Assembly (NCBI RefSeq): GCF_046159715.1
Contig: NZ_JBJXCT010000005.1
Span: forward strand, 62,001-126,000
Source of the DNA: Pampinifervens sp037481935
GTDB taxonomy: Bacteria; Aquificota; Aquificia; Aquificales; Aquificaceae
Direction: 5' to 3'
Length of the DNA stretch: 64,000 nt
Positions 51,954 to 59,584 of the stretch are shown here, piece by piece; within the stretch, counting starts at the first letter, position 1; each line of letters opens with the position of its first letter. The notes beneath the pieces are model-generated. The model was not told the DNA's origin, searched no databases, and saw nothing but the letters and a program-made list of their open reading frames with translations. Position numbers and translations under genes: made by a program.

Positions 51954-53219
51954 TCAAACCTCCTTTAATAGAACATTATACTCCTTTTCCCTTCTGAGGG
52001 ACTTCAGCCACGGGGGCATACGGGAGATTTCCTCCAGGAAGATTTCTCTTATCTCTTTTAGAGTAGGCAGAGGCTTTATCAGGCTCCCTTCTTTACATAC
52101 GGGCTCCACAAGCCCACCATCCCTGTAGGGAATTACCTCATCGTAAGACATGAAACCTCCTTCATAATGCCTTACAACCTGCCTCTTGTAGGGAAAGGTC
52201 TGTTTTCCCGGGCTCAGCTTGAACTTTGGTTTTCCTTCATACTCTACAAGCTTGTAGGCTATGTCAAGGTATGGGGCATCTGCAGAGGTCAGGACTTTTG
52301 TGCCAACACCAAAAATATCCACGGGTGCACCCTGCGAGATAAGATATTGCAGATCTTCCTCATCAAGTCCACCGCTGACCAGTATCTTTATGTCCTTGAA
52401 GCCCTCAGCATCAAAAAGCTCCCTTACGCTTCTGCATAAACTCAGAAGGTCTCCGCTGTCAATTCTTACCCCAACAACTCTTATGCCTTCCTTCATCAGC
52501 CTTAAAGTCTTCCTTGCACCCTCAAGAGTATCATAAGTGTCTATAAGAAAAAGGGCCCTTTCTGGAAAGCTCCTCGCAAAAGCTCTGAAGGCTTCCTCCT
52601 CTTCTTCAAATACCATAACAAAAGAGTGGGCCATGGTGCCAAAGACTGGAATTCCGTATTTCCTGCCTGCCTCGAGGTTTGAAGTGCCGGCAAAGCCCGT
52701 CATATAGCAGGCTCTTGCTGAGTAAAGTCCAGCGTCAAGTCCGTGGGCCCTTCTCAGACCAAAATCCACAAGTGTTCTGCCTCCTGATGCCAGGTAGGAC
52801 CTTGCAGCCTTGGAGGCAATTAGAGTGTTGAAGTGGATGATGTTTATAACAAGAGTTTCCAGTATCTGCACCTCTGGTAGAGACCCCTCAATCTGAACCA
52901 GAGGCTCCTTCTGAAAGACTATCTTTCCCTCCCCTATTGCATAGAGGTCTCCCCTGAACTGGTATTCCTCAAGATAATCTAAAAACCAGCTTTTAAAAAT
53001 GCCAAGAGACTTTATGTATTTTAGCTCCTCATCACCAAACCTAAATTCACCAAGAGATTCAAGCAGGGGCTCAAGACCACAGGAAAGGAGAAAGTTTCTG
53101 TTCTCTGGAAGTTTTCTCACAAAAAGGCTAAAAACTGCCCTCCCTGTTTTACCAGCCTCAAGGTAAGCCTGAGCCATGGTAAGCTCATAAAGGTCTGTAA
53201 AGAGGGCCTTTGATGGCAT
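51954..53219 (-). CDS. pncB: Nicotinate phosphoribosyltransferase
   Basis: PncB salvages nicotinate to NaMN for NAD. The 421-residue protein starts ALFTDLYELTMAQAYLEAG and has LVDFGLRRAHGLDAG, GTMAHSFVM, GVRIDSGDLLSLCR and SGGLDEEDL, the family signature. A C-terminal extension (about 340-421) follows. The gap from the GH57 gene is 9 bp. A TAAAAT lies 6 bases before the ATG, but it overlaps the upstream stop and may be chance. Confidence 0.92.
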   Translation of the reverse strand: MPSKALFTDLYELTMAQAYLEAGKTGRAVFSLFVRKLPENRNFLLSCGLEPLLESLGEFRFGDEELKYIKSLGIFKSWFLDYLEEYQFRGDLYAIGEGKIVFQKEPLVQIEGSLPEVQILETLVINIIHFNTLIASKAARSYLASGGRTLVDFGLRRAHGLDAGLYSARACYMTGFAGTSNLEAGRKYGIPVFGTMAHSFVMVFEEEEEAFRAFARSFPERALFLIDTYDTLEGARKTLRLMKEGIRVVGVRIDSGDLLSLCRSVRELFDAEGFKDIKILVSGGLDEEDLQYLISQGAPVDIFGVGTKVLTSADAPYLDIAYKLVEYEGKPKFKLSPGKQTFPYKRQVVRHYEGGFMSYDEVIPYRDGGLVEPVCKEGSLIKPLPTLKEIREIFLEEISRMPPWLKSLRREKEYNVLLKEV

Positions 53220-53228
53220 AGTAGTATT

Positions 53229-55256
53229 TTATGCAAATTCCAGAAGGTTCAGAGTCTCGGGACTCAGCCTTCCCCTGTTTTCCCATGCCCAGTTCTGAAG
53301 CTCCCAGAGGGTTACCATAAGCTCATACTTTCCCACAGTCCTGTTGTAGTCTCTGACGAAGGCAACTATCCTTTTCACCTCCTCCTCCGATATATCCTGC
53401 AGAACCTTCCTGCCTATGTATCTTTCCAGCAAGAATTTCATGGAGGCATCTCTTATGTTAATCTCAAGGCTGTCTGCTTTCTCCAGAACCCTCTCAAGGG
53501 TATCCACAGGAGTCAGTTCCCTCAGAAGAAGATATAGCCTGAGCTTCAGGTAAGCTTCAACCTGCTGAGCTATGAGATTCCCCGCCTCAAAGTATTTGCC
53601 CCGTGCATGCATGAGCAGGTCTTCAAGGAGAAGTTCATAGCTCTCAGTGAAGTTTACATCTTCCTGAAGATATCCAAGGGCCCAGTGGTCAAGTAGCCAT
53701 CCCAGCAGAGGCTGAGGCACTCTGTCAGCATCAAACTCTTTCAGGTCTTCTACTCCCTCAAACTCCTCTTCCGTCTCCATGTCCCTGATATAAACCTTCC
53801 ATGGTTCAAAGCCTTCCACCCTGTAATAAAACTTGCCAAGAGTCCCCTCTTGAGGAATTACATCAGACAGCTCAAGGGCTGCTATGGAGGTTATAAGGTC
53901 ATTGCCCTCAACCCTCTGAGGCAGGACAAGTCTCTGCCATACTCCAAGACCGTTACCGTAAGATTGCAGGTTGCTTGGAGCGGTGGAAAGCACCATGAGA
54001 AATCTTTCTTCAAGCTCTCCATCACCGACGAGGTCCATGGCTTTCTTTGCAAAGAGAAGGTTTTTAACAGCCTCTATGCCTGAAATGTCAGCAAAGAACC
54101 AGCCATCTGAAGAAAAGGCATAGCTGATGTATTTGTAGGCATAGAGATGCTTAAAAAGCTCTCTTCTCTCTTCTATGCTAAGAGGTCTTTTTGCGTTAAC
54201 CTGTAGATACTCCTCCTTTGAGCCTCCAAGGAGAAGGTCTACAAAGTTAAAGAGGGCCTTTTGCGGGTCTTTTGTGTATTGTTCAAGAACCCTGAAAAGT
54301 CTTTCCTTTACAGAGGACCTGACCAGTTCAAGGGCTTCTCTCATGGGTCCTCGCCAGAGTTGGTGCCAGCCGGGCATGCCCCCTGTAGCACAGCCACAAT
54401 CAGACCTCCACCTTTCCACACCGTGGGCACAGCTCCAGGAAGTAAACTCCCATATCTCTGTCTCGCCCTCAGGACGCATATTCATGGACACACTCTCTAG
54501 GGTCTTCATGCCCGGGTGGTTCTCCAGAAGGTAGGCAAGCCCCATCTCACCGAACTTTTTGTGATGGCCAAAGGTCTCGCCGTCCACCGCGATAAGGGTG
54601 ATGCCTTTTCTTGCCTTTGTTCTGTTTATAACTTCTTCCATGTTGTTTATCAGGTCGCCAAAGGCTATACCATGAGAGAGCTCCCCGTCGTAGACAAATA
54701 TGTCTATGTGCCCCTCCGGAAGGCTATGCCTGAGATAGCTACCCCTCGCCTTTACCTGATGGGGTGCGAGTATCACATAGCCAATGCCATGCCTCACCAG
54801 GAGGGATAGGGTCCTTCTATCCACTGCAAGCTCTGGAAGCCAGAAGCCCCTGGGCTTCCTTCCAAATATCCTCTCAAAGGCCCTTATACCCCAGACTATC
54901 TGAACTTCTCTGTCCTCTTCTGGGTCAAGGGGAAGTATGGTGTGGTTAAAGCCAGTGGCTATGGCGTTTTCCCCCACACTTCTCAGTCTATCAACAAACC
55001 ACGGCTTTTCTCTCAGGAGCCAGGAGAGAAGGCTGAAGGTGAAGTTAAAACTCACGTGCTGGTAGTTGTTGACTATTTTCAGTATCTTGCCATCCCTTCT
55101 GTAGTGGGCGTAGAGGTTGGGAAGATAGGATTCTCTGAATATTCTCTCATTCCAGTTTTCAAAAGGATGAGCGGTAGGCTCTACAGGAATAAGACCGAGA
55201 TAGGGGTTTTCTCTTGGCGGTTGATGAAAGTGACAGTGAACACACAGAAGACTCAT
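53229..55256 (-). CDS. Glycoside hydrolase family 57 protein (DUF3536)
   Basis: This 675-residue protein has an N-terminal GH57 catalytic domain: CHFHQPP (residues 8-14), the candidate nucleophile Glu142 in GFWLPELAV, and Asp225 in IAVDGETFGHHKKFG. The C-terminal half matches DUF3536. GH57 enzymes act on alpha-glucans (amylase, branching enzyme, pullulanase), but the substrate of the DUF3536 group is not established. The start overlaps accA by 4 bp. Confidence 0.85.
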   Translation of the reverse strand: MSLLCVHCHFHQPPRENPYLGLIPVEPTAHPFENWNERIFRESYLPNLYAHYRRDGKILKIVNNYQHVSFNFTFSLLSWLLREKPWFVDRLRSVGENAIATGFNHTILPLDPEEDREVQIVWGIRAFERIFGRKPRGFWLPELAVDRRTLSLLVRHGIGYVILAPHQVKARGSYLRHSLPEGHIDIFVYDGELSHGIAFGDLINNMEEVINRTKARKGITLIAVDGETFGHHKKFGEMGLAYLLENHPGMKTLESVSMNMRPEGETEIWEFTSWSCAHGVERWRSDCGCATGGMPGWHQLWRGPMREALELVRSSVKERLFRVLEQYTKDPQKALFNFVDLLLGGSKEEYLQVNAKRPLSIEERRELFKHLYAYKYISYAFSSDGWFFADISGIEAVKNLLFAKKAMDLVGDGELEERFLMVLSTAPSNLQSYGNGLGVWQRLVLPQRVEGNDLITSIAALELSDVIPQEGTLGKFYYRVEGFEPWKVYIRDMETEEEFEGVEDLKEFDADRVPQPLLGWLLDHWALGYLQEDVNFTESYELLLEDLLMHARGKYFEAGNLIAQQVEAYLKLRLYLLLRELTPVDTLERVLEKADSLEINIRDASMKFLLERYIGRKVLQDISEEEVKRIVAFVRDYNRTVGKYELMVTLWELQNWAWENRGRLSPETLNLLEFA

Positions 55257-56203
55257 AACTCCACAAAGGCACCCATCTTTTCAAACTTCCCTATTCTGTC
55301 CTGGAGGAGCTCTTCCCGCTCCATGTTCAGAAGCTCGGTAAGACATCTTTTGAGAAAGCGCTTGAGAATCCTTGCACTCCTTCTGTGGTCCCAGTGTGCT
55401 GCACCAAGAGGCTCTGGCACTATGGCGTCAATGACTCCCAGCTTCAGAAGGTCCTGAGCTGTAAGCTTGAGGGCCCTTGATGCCTCCTTTACCTTGCTCT
55501 GGTCCTTCCAGAGGATTGCCGCACAGCCCTCTGGGGATATTACTGAGTATACGGCATTTTCCAGCATAAGTATCCTGTTGGCAACCCCGAGGGCAAGTGC
55601 ACCACCAGATCCGCCCTCCCCTATTATTACCGCAATGGTTGGAACTTTTAACTGACCAAAGGTATAGAGGCTCTGGGCTATGGCCTCCGACTGTCCCCTC
55701 TCCTCTGCACCAATACCCGGATAGGCTCCCGGCGTATCTATTAGGGTTATAACAGGCATCCGGTATCTCTCAGCCAGCCTTGCTACCCTTATGGCCTTCC
55801 TGTATCCCTCAGGATGAGGCATGCCAAAGTTTCTCTCCATCTTCTCCTTGGTTGTCCTTCCCTTCTCTTGTCCTATCACTGCCACAGGAAGACTGTCAAG
55901 GTAGCCAAAGCCCGCCACCACAGCCTTGTCATCCCCAAAGCATCTGTCTCCATGAAGCTCTGTAAAGTTTCCAAACAAAAGGTTTATGTAATCCATGGCA
56001 TGCGGCCTCTGAGGATGTCTTGCTAGGAGAACCCTCTCCCATGGGTCAAGTTTTGAATACACTTCCTTACTTTTCTTCAGAAACTCCCTCTGGAGTTTTC
56101 TTAGTTCTCTCTCCTTTTCTCTGTCTCCAAGGTTATAGAGCCTTCTGAGCTGGTCTATCTTCTGATGAATCTCCTGAAGGTCCCTTTCAAAGTCTAAAAA
56201 CAT
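55253..56203 (-). CDS. accA: Acetyl-CoA carboxylase carboxyltransferase subunit alpha
   Basis: AccA transfers carboxybiotin to acetyl-CoA with AccD, giving malonyl-CoA. The 316-residue protein has FGNFTELHGDRCFGDD, GMPHPEGYRKA, LIDTPGAYPGIGAEERGQSEAIA and GEGGSGGALALGVA (crotonase-fold oxyanion region). Length is normal. TATAAT ends 7 bases before the ATG. It heads the operon accA-GH57-pncB-rpoZ-CopD-like-slt. Confidence 0.95.
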   Translation of the reverse strand: MFLDFERDLQEIHQKIDQLRRLYNLGDREKERELRKLQREFLKKSKEVYSKLDPWERVLLARHPQRPHAMDYINLLFGNFTELHGDRCFGDDKAVVAGFGYLDSLPVAVIGQEKGRTTKEKMERNFGMPHPEGYRKAIRVARLAERYRMPVITLIDTPGAYPGIGAEERGQSEAIAQSLYTFGQLKVPTIAVIIGEGGSGGALALGVANRILMLENAVYSVISPEGCAAILWKDQSKVKEASRALKLTAQDLLKLGVIDAIVPEPLGAAHWDHRRSARILKRFLKRCLTELLNMEREELLQDRIGKFEKMGAFVEL

Positions 56204-56210
56204 CGGGAAG

Positions 56211-56216
56211 ATTATA
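56211..56216 (-). promoter_or_regulatory. -10 element of accA
   Basis: TATAAT on the minus strand lies 3 bases beyond the tRNA-Val CCA and ends 7 bases before the accA ATG. Any -35 element would be inside the tRNA gene. Confidence 0.45.
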
Positions 56217-56219
56217 CCA

Positions 56220-56295
56220 TGGTAGGCGCGGGCGGATTTGAACCGCCGACCTCTGGCGTGTCGGGCCAGCGCTCTGCCAGCTGAGCTACGCGCCT
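56220..56295 (-). tRNA. tRNA-Val (anticodon GAC), with C33
   Basis: This 76-base tRNA has a perfect 7-bp acceptor stem (AGGCGCG/CGCGCCT), D arm GCTC..GAGC, anticodon stem CTGGC/GCCAG, T arm GGCGG-TTCAAAT-CCGCC and an encoded CCA. The anticodon loop reads CCGACAC, giving anticodon GAC (Val, GUC/GUU). Position 33 is C where U is nearly universal. It is transcribed toward accA, 16 bp away. Confidence 0.93.
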
Positions 56296-56302
56296 TATGA
56301 TT

Positions 56303-56308
56303 TATAAT
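56303..56308 (+). promoter_or_regulatory. -10 element of gmk
   Basis: TATAAT ends 6 bases before ATG 56315. It lies immediately outside the tRNA-Val 5' end, on the opposite strand. Confidence 0.45.
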
Positions 56309-56314
56309 TATAGC

Positions 56315-56950
56315 ATGCTCTTCGTTCTTTCTGCACCCTCTGGGACTGGTAAAACTACAGTAGCAGAAAGGCTTCTAAAAACCTGTCCAGGAGTAAGAAG
56401 GATAGTAACCGCAACTACAAGGCAAAAAAGAGAAGGAGAGAGGCACGGTGTTGATTACATTTTCATGGACAGGCGAGAGTTTGAAGAAAGGATAAAGGAG
56501 GGTTACTTTCTTGAATACGCAGATGTATACGGTAACTACTACGGCACGCCCAGGGACCAGGTTCTCAAAAACGAAGAGGAAGGGGGAGACTCTCTACTCG
56601 TTATAGATGTGCAGGGTGCAAACAGTGTAAAAAAAGCCTATCCCCAGAGCATACTCCTCTTTCTTATGCCTCCAAGCCTTGAAGAACTTAGAAGAAGGCT
56701 CCTGAGCAGGGGCTATGGCAGGGAGAATCTGGAGCAGAGGCTCAGGAAAGCCGAAGAAGAGATAGCCTGTGCCAGGCATTTTGATTACATAGTGGTAAAC
56801 GAATTCATAGACAAGACTGTGGAGGCTTTGCATACCATAATAATTGCCCAGAGGTATAGAAAGGAAAGTTTTCTAAAAAGTCCGGGGCTTGGCGATGAGA
56901 ATATCATACTGGCGCTTCAGAAAAAGCCCTGCTCTATTTTTGAAATATGA
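56315..56950 (+). CDS. gmk: Guanylate kinase
   Basis: Gmk phosphorylates GMP to GDP. The 211-residue protein begins MLFVLSAPSGTGKTTVAERL (P loop), then TTRQKREGERHGVDYIF and FLEYADVYGNYYGTP, the GMP-binding region. ATG 56315 is preferred over ATG 56297 because the shorter form matches family members and the -10 element lies between the two. Confidence 0.94.
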   Translation: MLFVLSAPSGTGKTTVAERLLKTCPGVRRIVTATTRQKREGERHGVDYIFMDRREFEERIKEGYFLEYADVYGNYYGTPRDQVLKNEEEGGDSLLVIDVQGANSVKKAYPQSILLFLMPPSLEELRRRLLSRGYGRENLEQRLRKAEEEIACARHFDYIVVNEFIDKTVEALHTIIIAQRYRKESFLKSPGLGDENIILALQKKPCSIFEI

Positions 56951-56966
56951 CTTGCTTTGTTCATGT

Positions 56967-56972
56967 TATAAT
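56967..56972 (+). promoter_or_regulatory. -10 element of the CoA-binding protein gene
   Basis: TATAAT ends 8 bases before the ATG at 56981, and no ribosome binding site is present. Confidence 0.45.
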
Positions 56973-56980
56973 ACTTTCTT

Positions 56981-57400
56981 ATGAAAGAACTCCACCATCC
57001 TCACAGTGACGATGCTTTTAAGGTGCTGAAAGAGTCAAGAGTGGTGGCAGTGATAGGCATTTCTCCAGACCCGGAAAGGCCCTCTTACTATGTGACCGAA
57101 AGGGTCATATCAAAGGGTATTCATAAAGTCTACCTTGTGAACCCCAAGTATGCAGGGCAGGAAATACTGGGTGTTAAGGTCCTTTCTTCCCTTTCTGATG
57201 TGCCAGAGACTGTGGATATTGTCAACGTTTTCAGAAACCCGGCACACATAGAGCCCATCCTTCAGGAGGCCCTTCAGGTGGGGGCAAGGTGTGTGTGGCT
57301 TCAGCCTGGCTGTGAAAACCCTGAGGTTATAGAAAAGTATAAGGATAAAATAAACATAGTCTGGAACGCCTGTATAGGCGTTGAGGCAGGTTATCTTTAA
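56981..57400 (+). CDS. CoA-binding protein (YccU-like, Rossmann fold)
   Basis: This 139-residue single-domain protein is of the CoA-binding family (PF13380). It has VVAVIGISPDPERPSYYV, VYLVNPKYAGQEILG, VDIVNVFRNP and LQPGCENPEV, ending with a conserved Cys (WNACIGVE). Related proteins bind CoA or acyl-CoA, with roles mostly unknown. It is the last plus-strand gene before the A+T-rich island. Confidence 0.82.
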   Translation: MKELHHPHSDDAFKVLKESRVVAVIGISPDPERPSYYVTERVISKGIHKVYLVNPKYAGQEILGVKVLSSLSDVPETVDIVNVFRNPAHIEPILQEALQVGARCVWLQPGCENPEVIEKYKDKINIVWNACIGVEAGYL

Positions 57401-57468
57401 AGGTTAGTAAATTCCAACGTGTTGATTCCTTTCAATAAGTCAGCCCTCATGATTTTCTCAGACCTTGC

Positions 57469-58437
57469 TTAGAAAAGCAATTTAGACAAAAGTTTGTCTT
57501 TAAGCTTATGATACACTAACATCAACTTGTAAAACTTAGAAGCCTTTATTGCATGAAGCTCTGTTATTTGCTCTTCATACTTTAGTTTCTCCTCTTCACA
57601 CTGTTTCCAGAGTTCAAACTTCTCTTTATGAAGTCTTGCTATTTCCGTATCTCTCTTGCTCAATTCATCTTCTAGATACCTTGCATAACCTATGATGTGG
57701 TATATGTGTTTAACTTTGCTGTATTTGTAGAATTCTTGACCTCTCGCAAAGATATCTCCCATCACATATTGAACAATCTCTGATAGATCCCAATTATCCT
57801 CGAGCAATATAAAGCTTTCATAATATTTTGCATTCTGCCCGAAAATAAACCCATTAAATTTTCTTACAGCAAGGTTAAAAAATTCAGCATTACTGATTAG
57901 AGCAGAGCATTCACTGTATATGTGCAGGGCTTGAACAATCGTATCAACATAACTTGATATATCTATATTAAAATTTCCGGGAATATAGCTATACACAGAA
58001 TAAAAAGCGAACTTTTTGGGATAAAGCTTAATATGTAAGTTTGTGCATACTTCACCTATGGCTCTGTTGTCTTGATGAAAGTCAAACACAGCAGGGCACA
58101 AAATTAGGTCTATACCTTTTTGCAATAGGAAATCTGTCAGCTCTTGCTCTAAGCTTTCTTTGTATTCTTTCAACCTGTTGCTGGGATACTTCCAGAATTC
58201 TGCATGATTATATCCGAGCATTTCCTTAACCATGGTCACTTTATCTATCCAAGCTTCTGAAGTGTGCTTTCCTCCATAGTCTGATAAAAACAAAACACTA
58301 ACATCTTTACCACATTCCACCAAGAAGCGTATACTACCACCACACCCTAAAAGTTCATCACCGGGGCGTGGAGCAATTACCAGCACATTTCTTATCCTTT
58401 CTATATCCCATTCCTTTTGTTTAATAAGCTCAGCCAT
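57469..58437 (-). CDS. PIG-L/LmbE-like protein with altered metal motif and C-terminal coiled coil
   Basis: This 322-residue protein has a PIG-L (LmbE) fold: VLVIAPRPGDELLGCGGSI near residues 18-36, SVLFLSDYGG, and PAVFDFHQDNRAIGEV near 115-130. PIG-L enzymes are zinc-dependent N-acetylglucosamine deacetylases with a HPDDE motif. Here it reads RPGDE, so one zinc ligand and the catalytic Asp are lost. Residues about 250-310 form a charged coiled coil. It overlaps the upstream glycosyltransferase gene by 37 bp. It lies in A+T-rich DNA. Confidence 0.72.
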   Translation of the reverse strand: MAELIKQKEWDIERIRNVLVIAPRPGDELLGCGGSIRFLVECGKDVSVLFLSDYGGKHTSEAWIDKVTMVKEMLGYNHAEFWKYPSNRLKEYKESLEQELTDFLLQKGIDLILCPAVFDFHQDNRAIGEVCTNLHIKLYPKKFAFYSVYSYIPGNFNIDISSYVDTIVQALHIYSECSALISNAEFFNLAVRKFNGFIFGQNAKYYESFILLEDNWDLSEIVQYVMGDIFARGQEFYKYSKVKHIYHIIGYARYLEDELSKRDTEIARLHKEKFELWKQCEEEKLKYEEQITELHAIKASKFYKLMLVYHKLKDKLLSKLLF

Positions 58438-59465
58438 TTTCTTTTCCAGATCTCCTTGTTAAAGAATTTATTAGCTATATACCTTCCATACCTCCTTATA
58501 TGTTTTCTAAAGTTTATGTCTTCTACCAGTTTGATTATCTCCATAAACCTATCTACCGTATCCAGAGTGTTTTTTTGATTTGGTTCACCAAGACTTAGAT
58601 GAGGTAATAATTTTGATAAACCGTTGAAGATACCAGTTTCGTAAGCAATAACTGGCCTACCGCATGCAAGTGCCTCCACAGAAGTGAACCCAAAGCCCTC
58701 GTACCTGGAGGGAAAAAACACGAAGTCAACTTTGTTGTATATGTAAGGCATATCTTCATGAGGTATACTTTTATACGTTTGGATTTCTTCTATCTCAGCA
58801 TATTCTCTTAATCCACCTGTGGATAAACACTGTACCCATTCTATATAGGTTTGCGTTCTCTTGTACACTTCAATAAATATATCATAGCCCTTGGTGGCAT
58901 CAGTTCTACCAACATATAATCCTTTAAGCTTTTTGCTTTTGCTAAATTCGTTTTCTAAATTCAAAGGCTTAAAGACATTTGTATCAACAAAGTTTCTTAT
59001 AGTGATTATTCTTCCCGTCCTAAAATGTCTACGTAGGCTTGAAGTAACACTTGAACTAACAGACACCACTTTCTTACCTGAATATGTGAAATCTTCCATT
59101 AAACCAAGCCTATAATAAAAGTCAAGATAATCACACTTATTTAGAAAATTCCGGCATACATTTGCAATATCACGATATACACCATGACAGATATTTAAAA
59201 TTTTATTAATGTCCATCTCAATAAAGGCCCCATATATAGAATTACTTATTATAAAATCATACTTGTCTGCTTTTTCTTTGATTATACGAGCATGATTATA
59301 ATAATCTTCAAGTTTATAGGGCGTGAGCCCATGTTTTTCAAAGAAATCCACATCCACATGCCAGCCTTCTTCCTTCAATACGCCATACAAATTTAAGACA
59401 TAAGTTTCTATACCCCCGCTCCATTGAAACGGGTTGGGGCCTGTTACTATAAGAACACTACCCAT
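58401..59465 (-). CDS. Glycosyltransferase, GT4-like
   Basis: This 354-residue GT-B protein has the N-terminal GGIETYVLNLYGVLKEEGWHV (donor/acceptor loop), KGLYVGRTDATKGYDIFIEV at the start of the C-terminal domain, and PSRYEGFGFTSVEALACGRPVIAYETG, the EX7E motif of family 4 retaining transferases. The sugar is unknown. It is encoded with the PIG-L-like gene and probably builds a surface glycan. TATAAT at 59499-59504 on the minus strand is a likely promoter. Confidence 0.82.
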   Translation of the reverse strand: MGSVLIVTGPNPFQWSGGIETYVLNLYGVLKEEGWHVDVDFFEKHGLTPYKLEDYYNHARIIKEKADKYDFIISNSIYGAFIEMDINKILNICHGVYRDIANVCRNFLNKCDYLDFYYRLGLMEDFTYSGKKVVSVSSSVTSSLRRHFRTGRIITIRNFVDTNVFKPLNLENEFSKSKKLKGLYVGRTDATKGYDIFIEVYKRTQTYIEWVQCLSTGGLREYAEIEEIQTYKSIPHEDMPYIYNKVDFVFFPSRYEGFGFTSVEALACGRPVIAYETGIFNGLSKLLPHLSLGEPNQKNTLDTVDRFMEIIKLVEDINFRKHIRRYGRYIANKFFNKEIWKRKWLSLLNKRNGI

Positions 59466-59498
59466 TTGGAATCCTTAGCAGCACATAAGCTTGTTGAT

Positions 59499-59531
59499 AT
59501 TATACATTAACATATAGAATGGTAGTATAAT
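59499..59531. promoter_or_regulatory. Divergent -10 elements of the two glycosyltransferase units
   Basis: TATAAT occurs on the minus strand at 59499-59504 and on the plus strand at 59526-59531. The intergenic region (about 120 bp) is A+T rich. Unlike most first genes here, both leaders would be about 25-50 bases long, and the plus-strand gene has TGGAGG before its ATG. Confidence 0.35.
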
Positions 59532-59584
59532 TATCTTTCAAATGACATATTCGACAAGGTTTTTAAGTTTGGAGGCGCCATTCT

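Noticed and set aside
53219..53230. Leaderless promoter before pncB (TAAAAT 6 bases upstream)
   Set aside because: The hexamer is made by the stop codon of the preceding gene in a tight operon, so chance is as likely as function.
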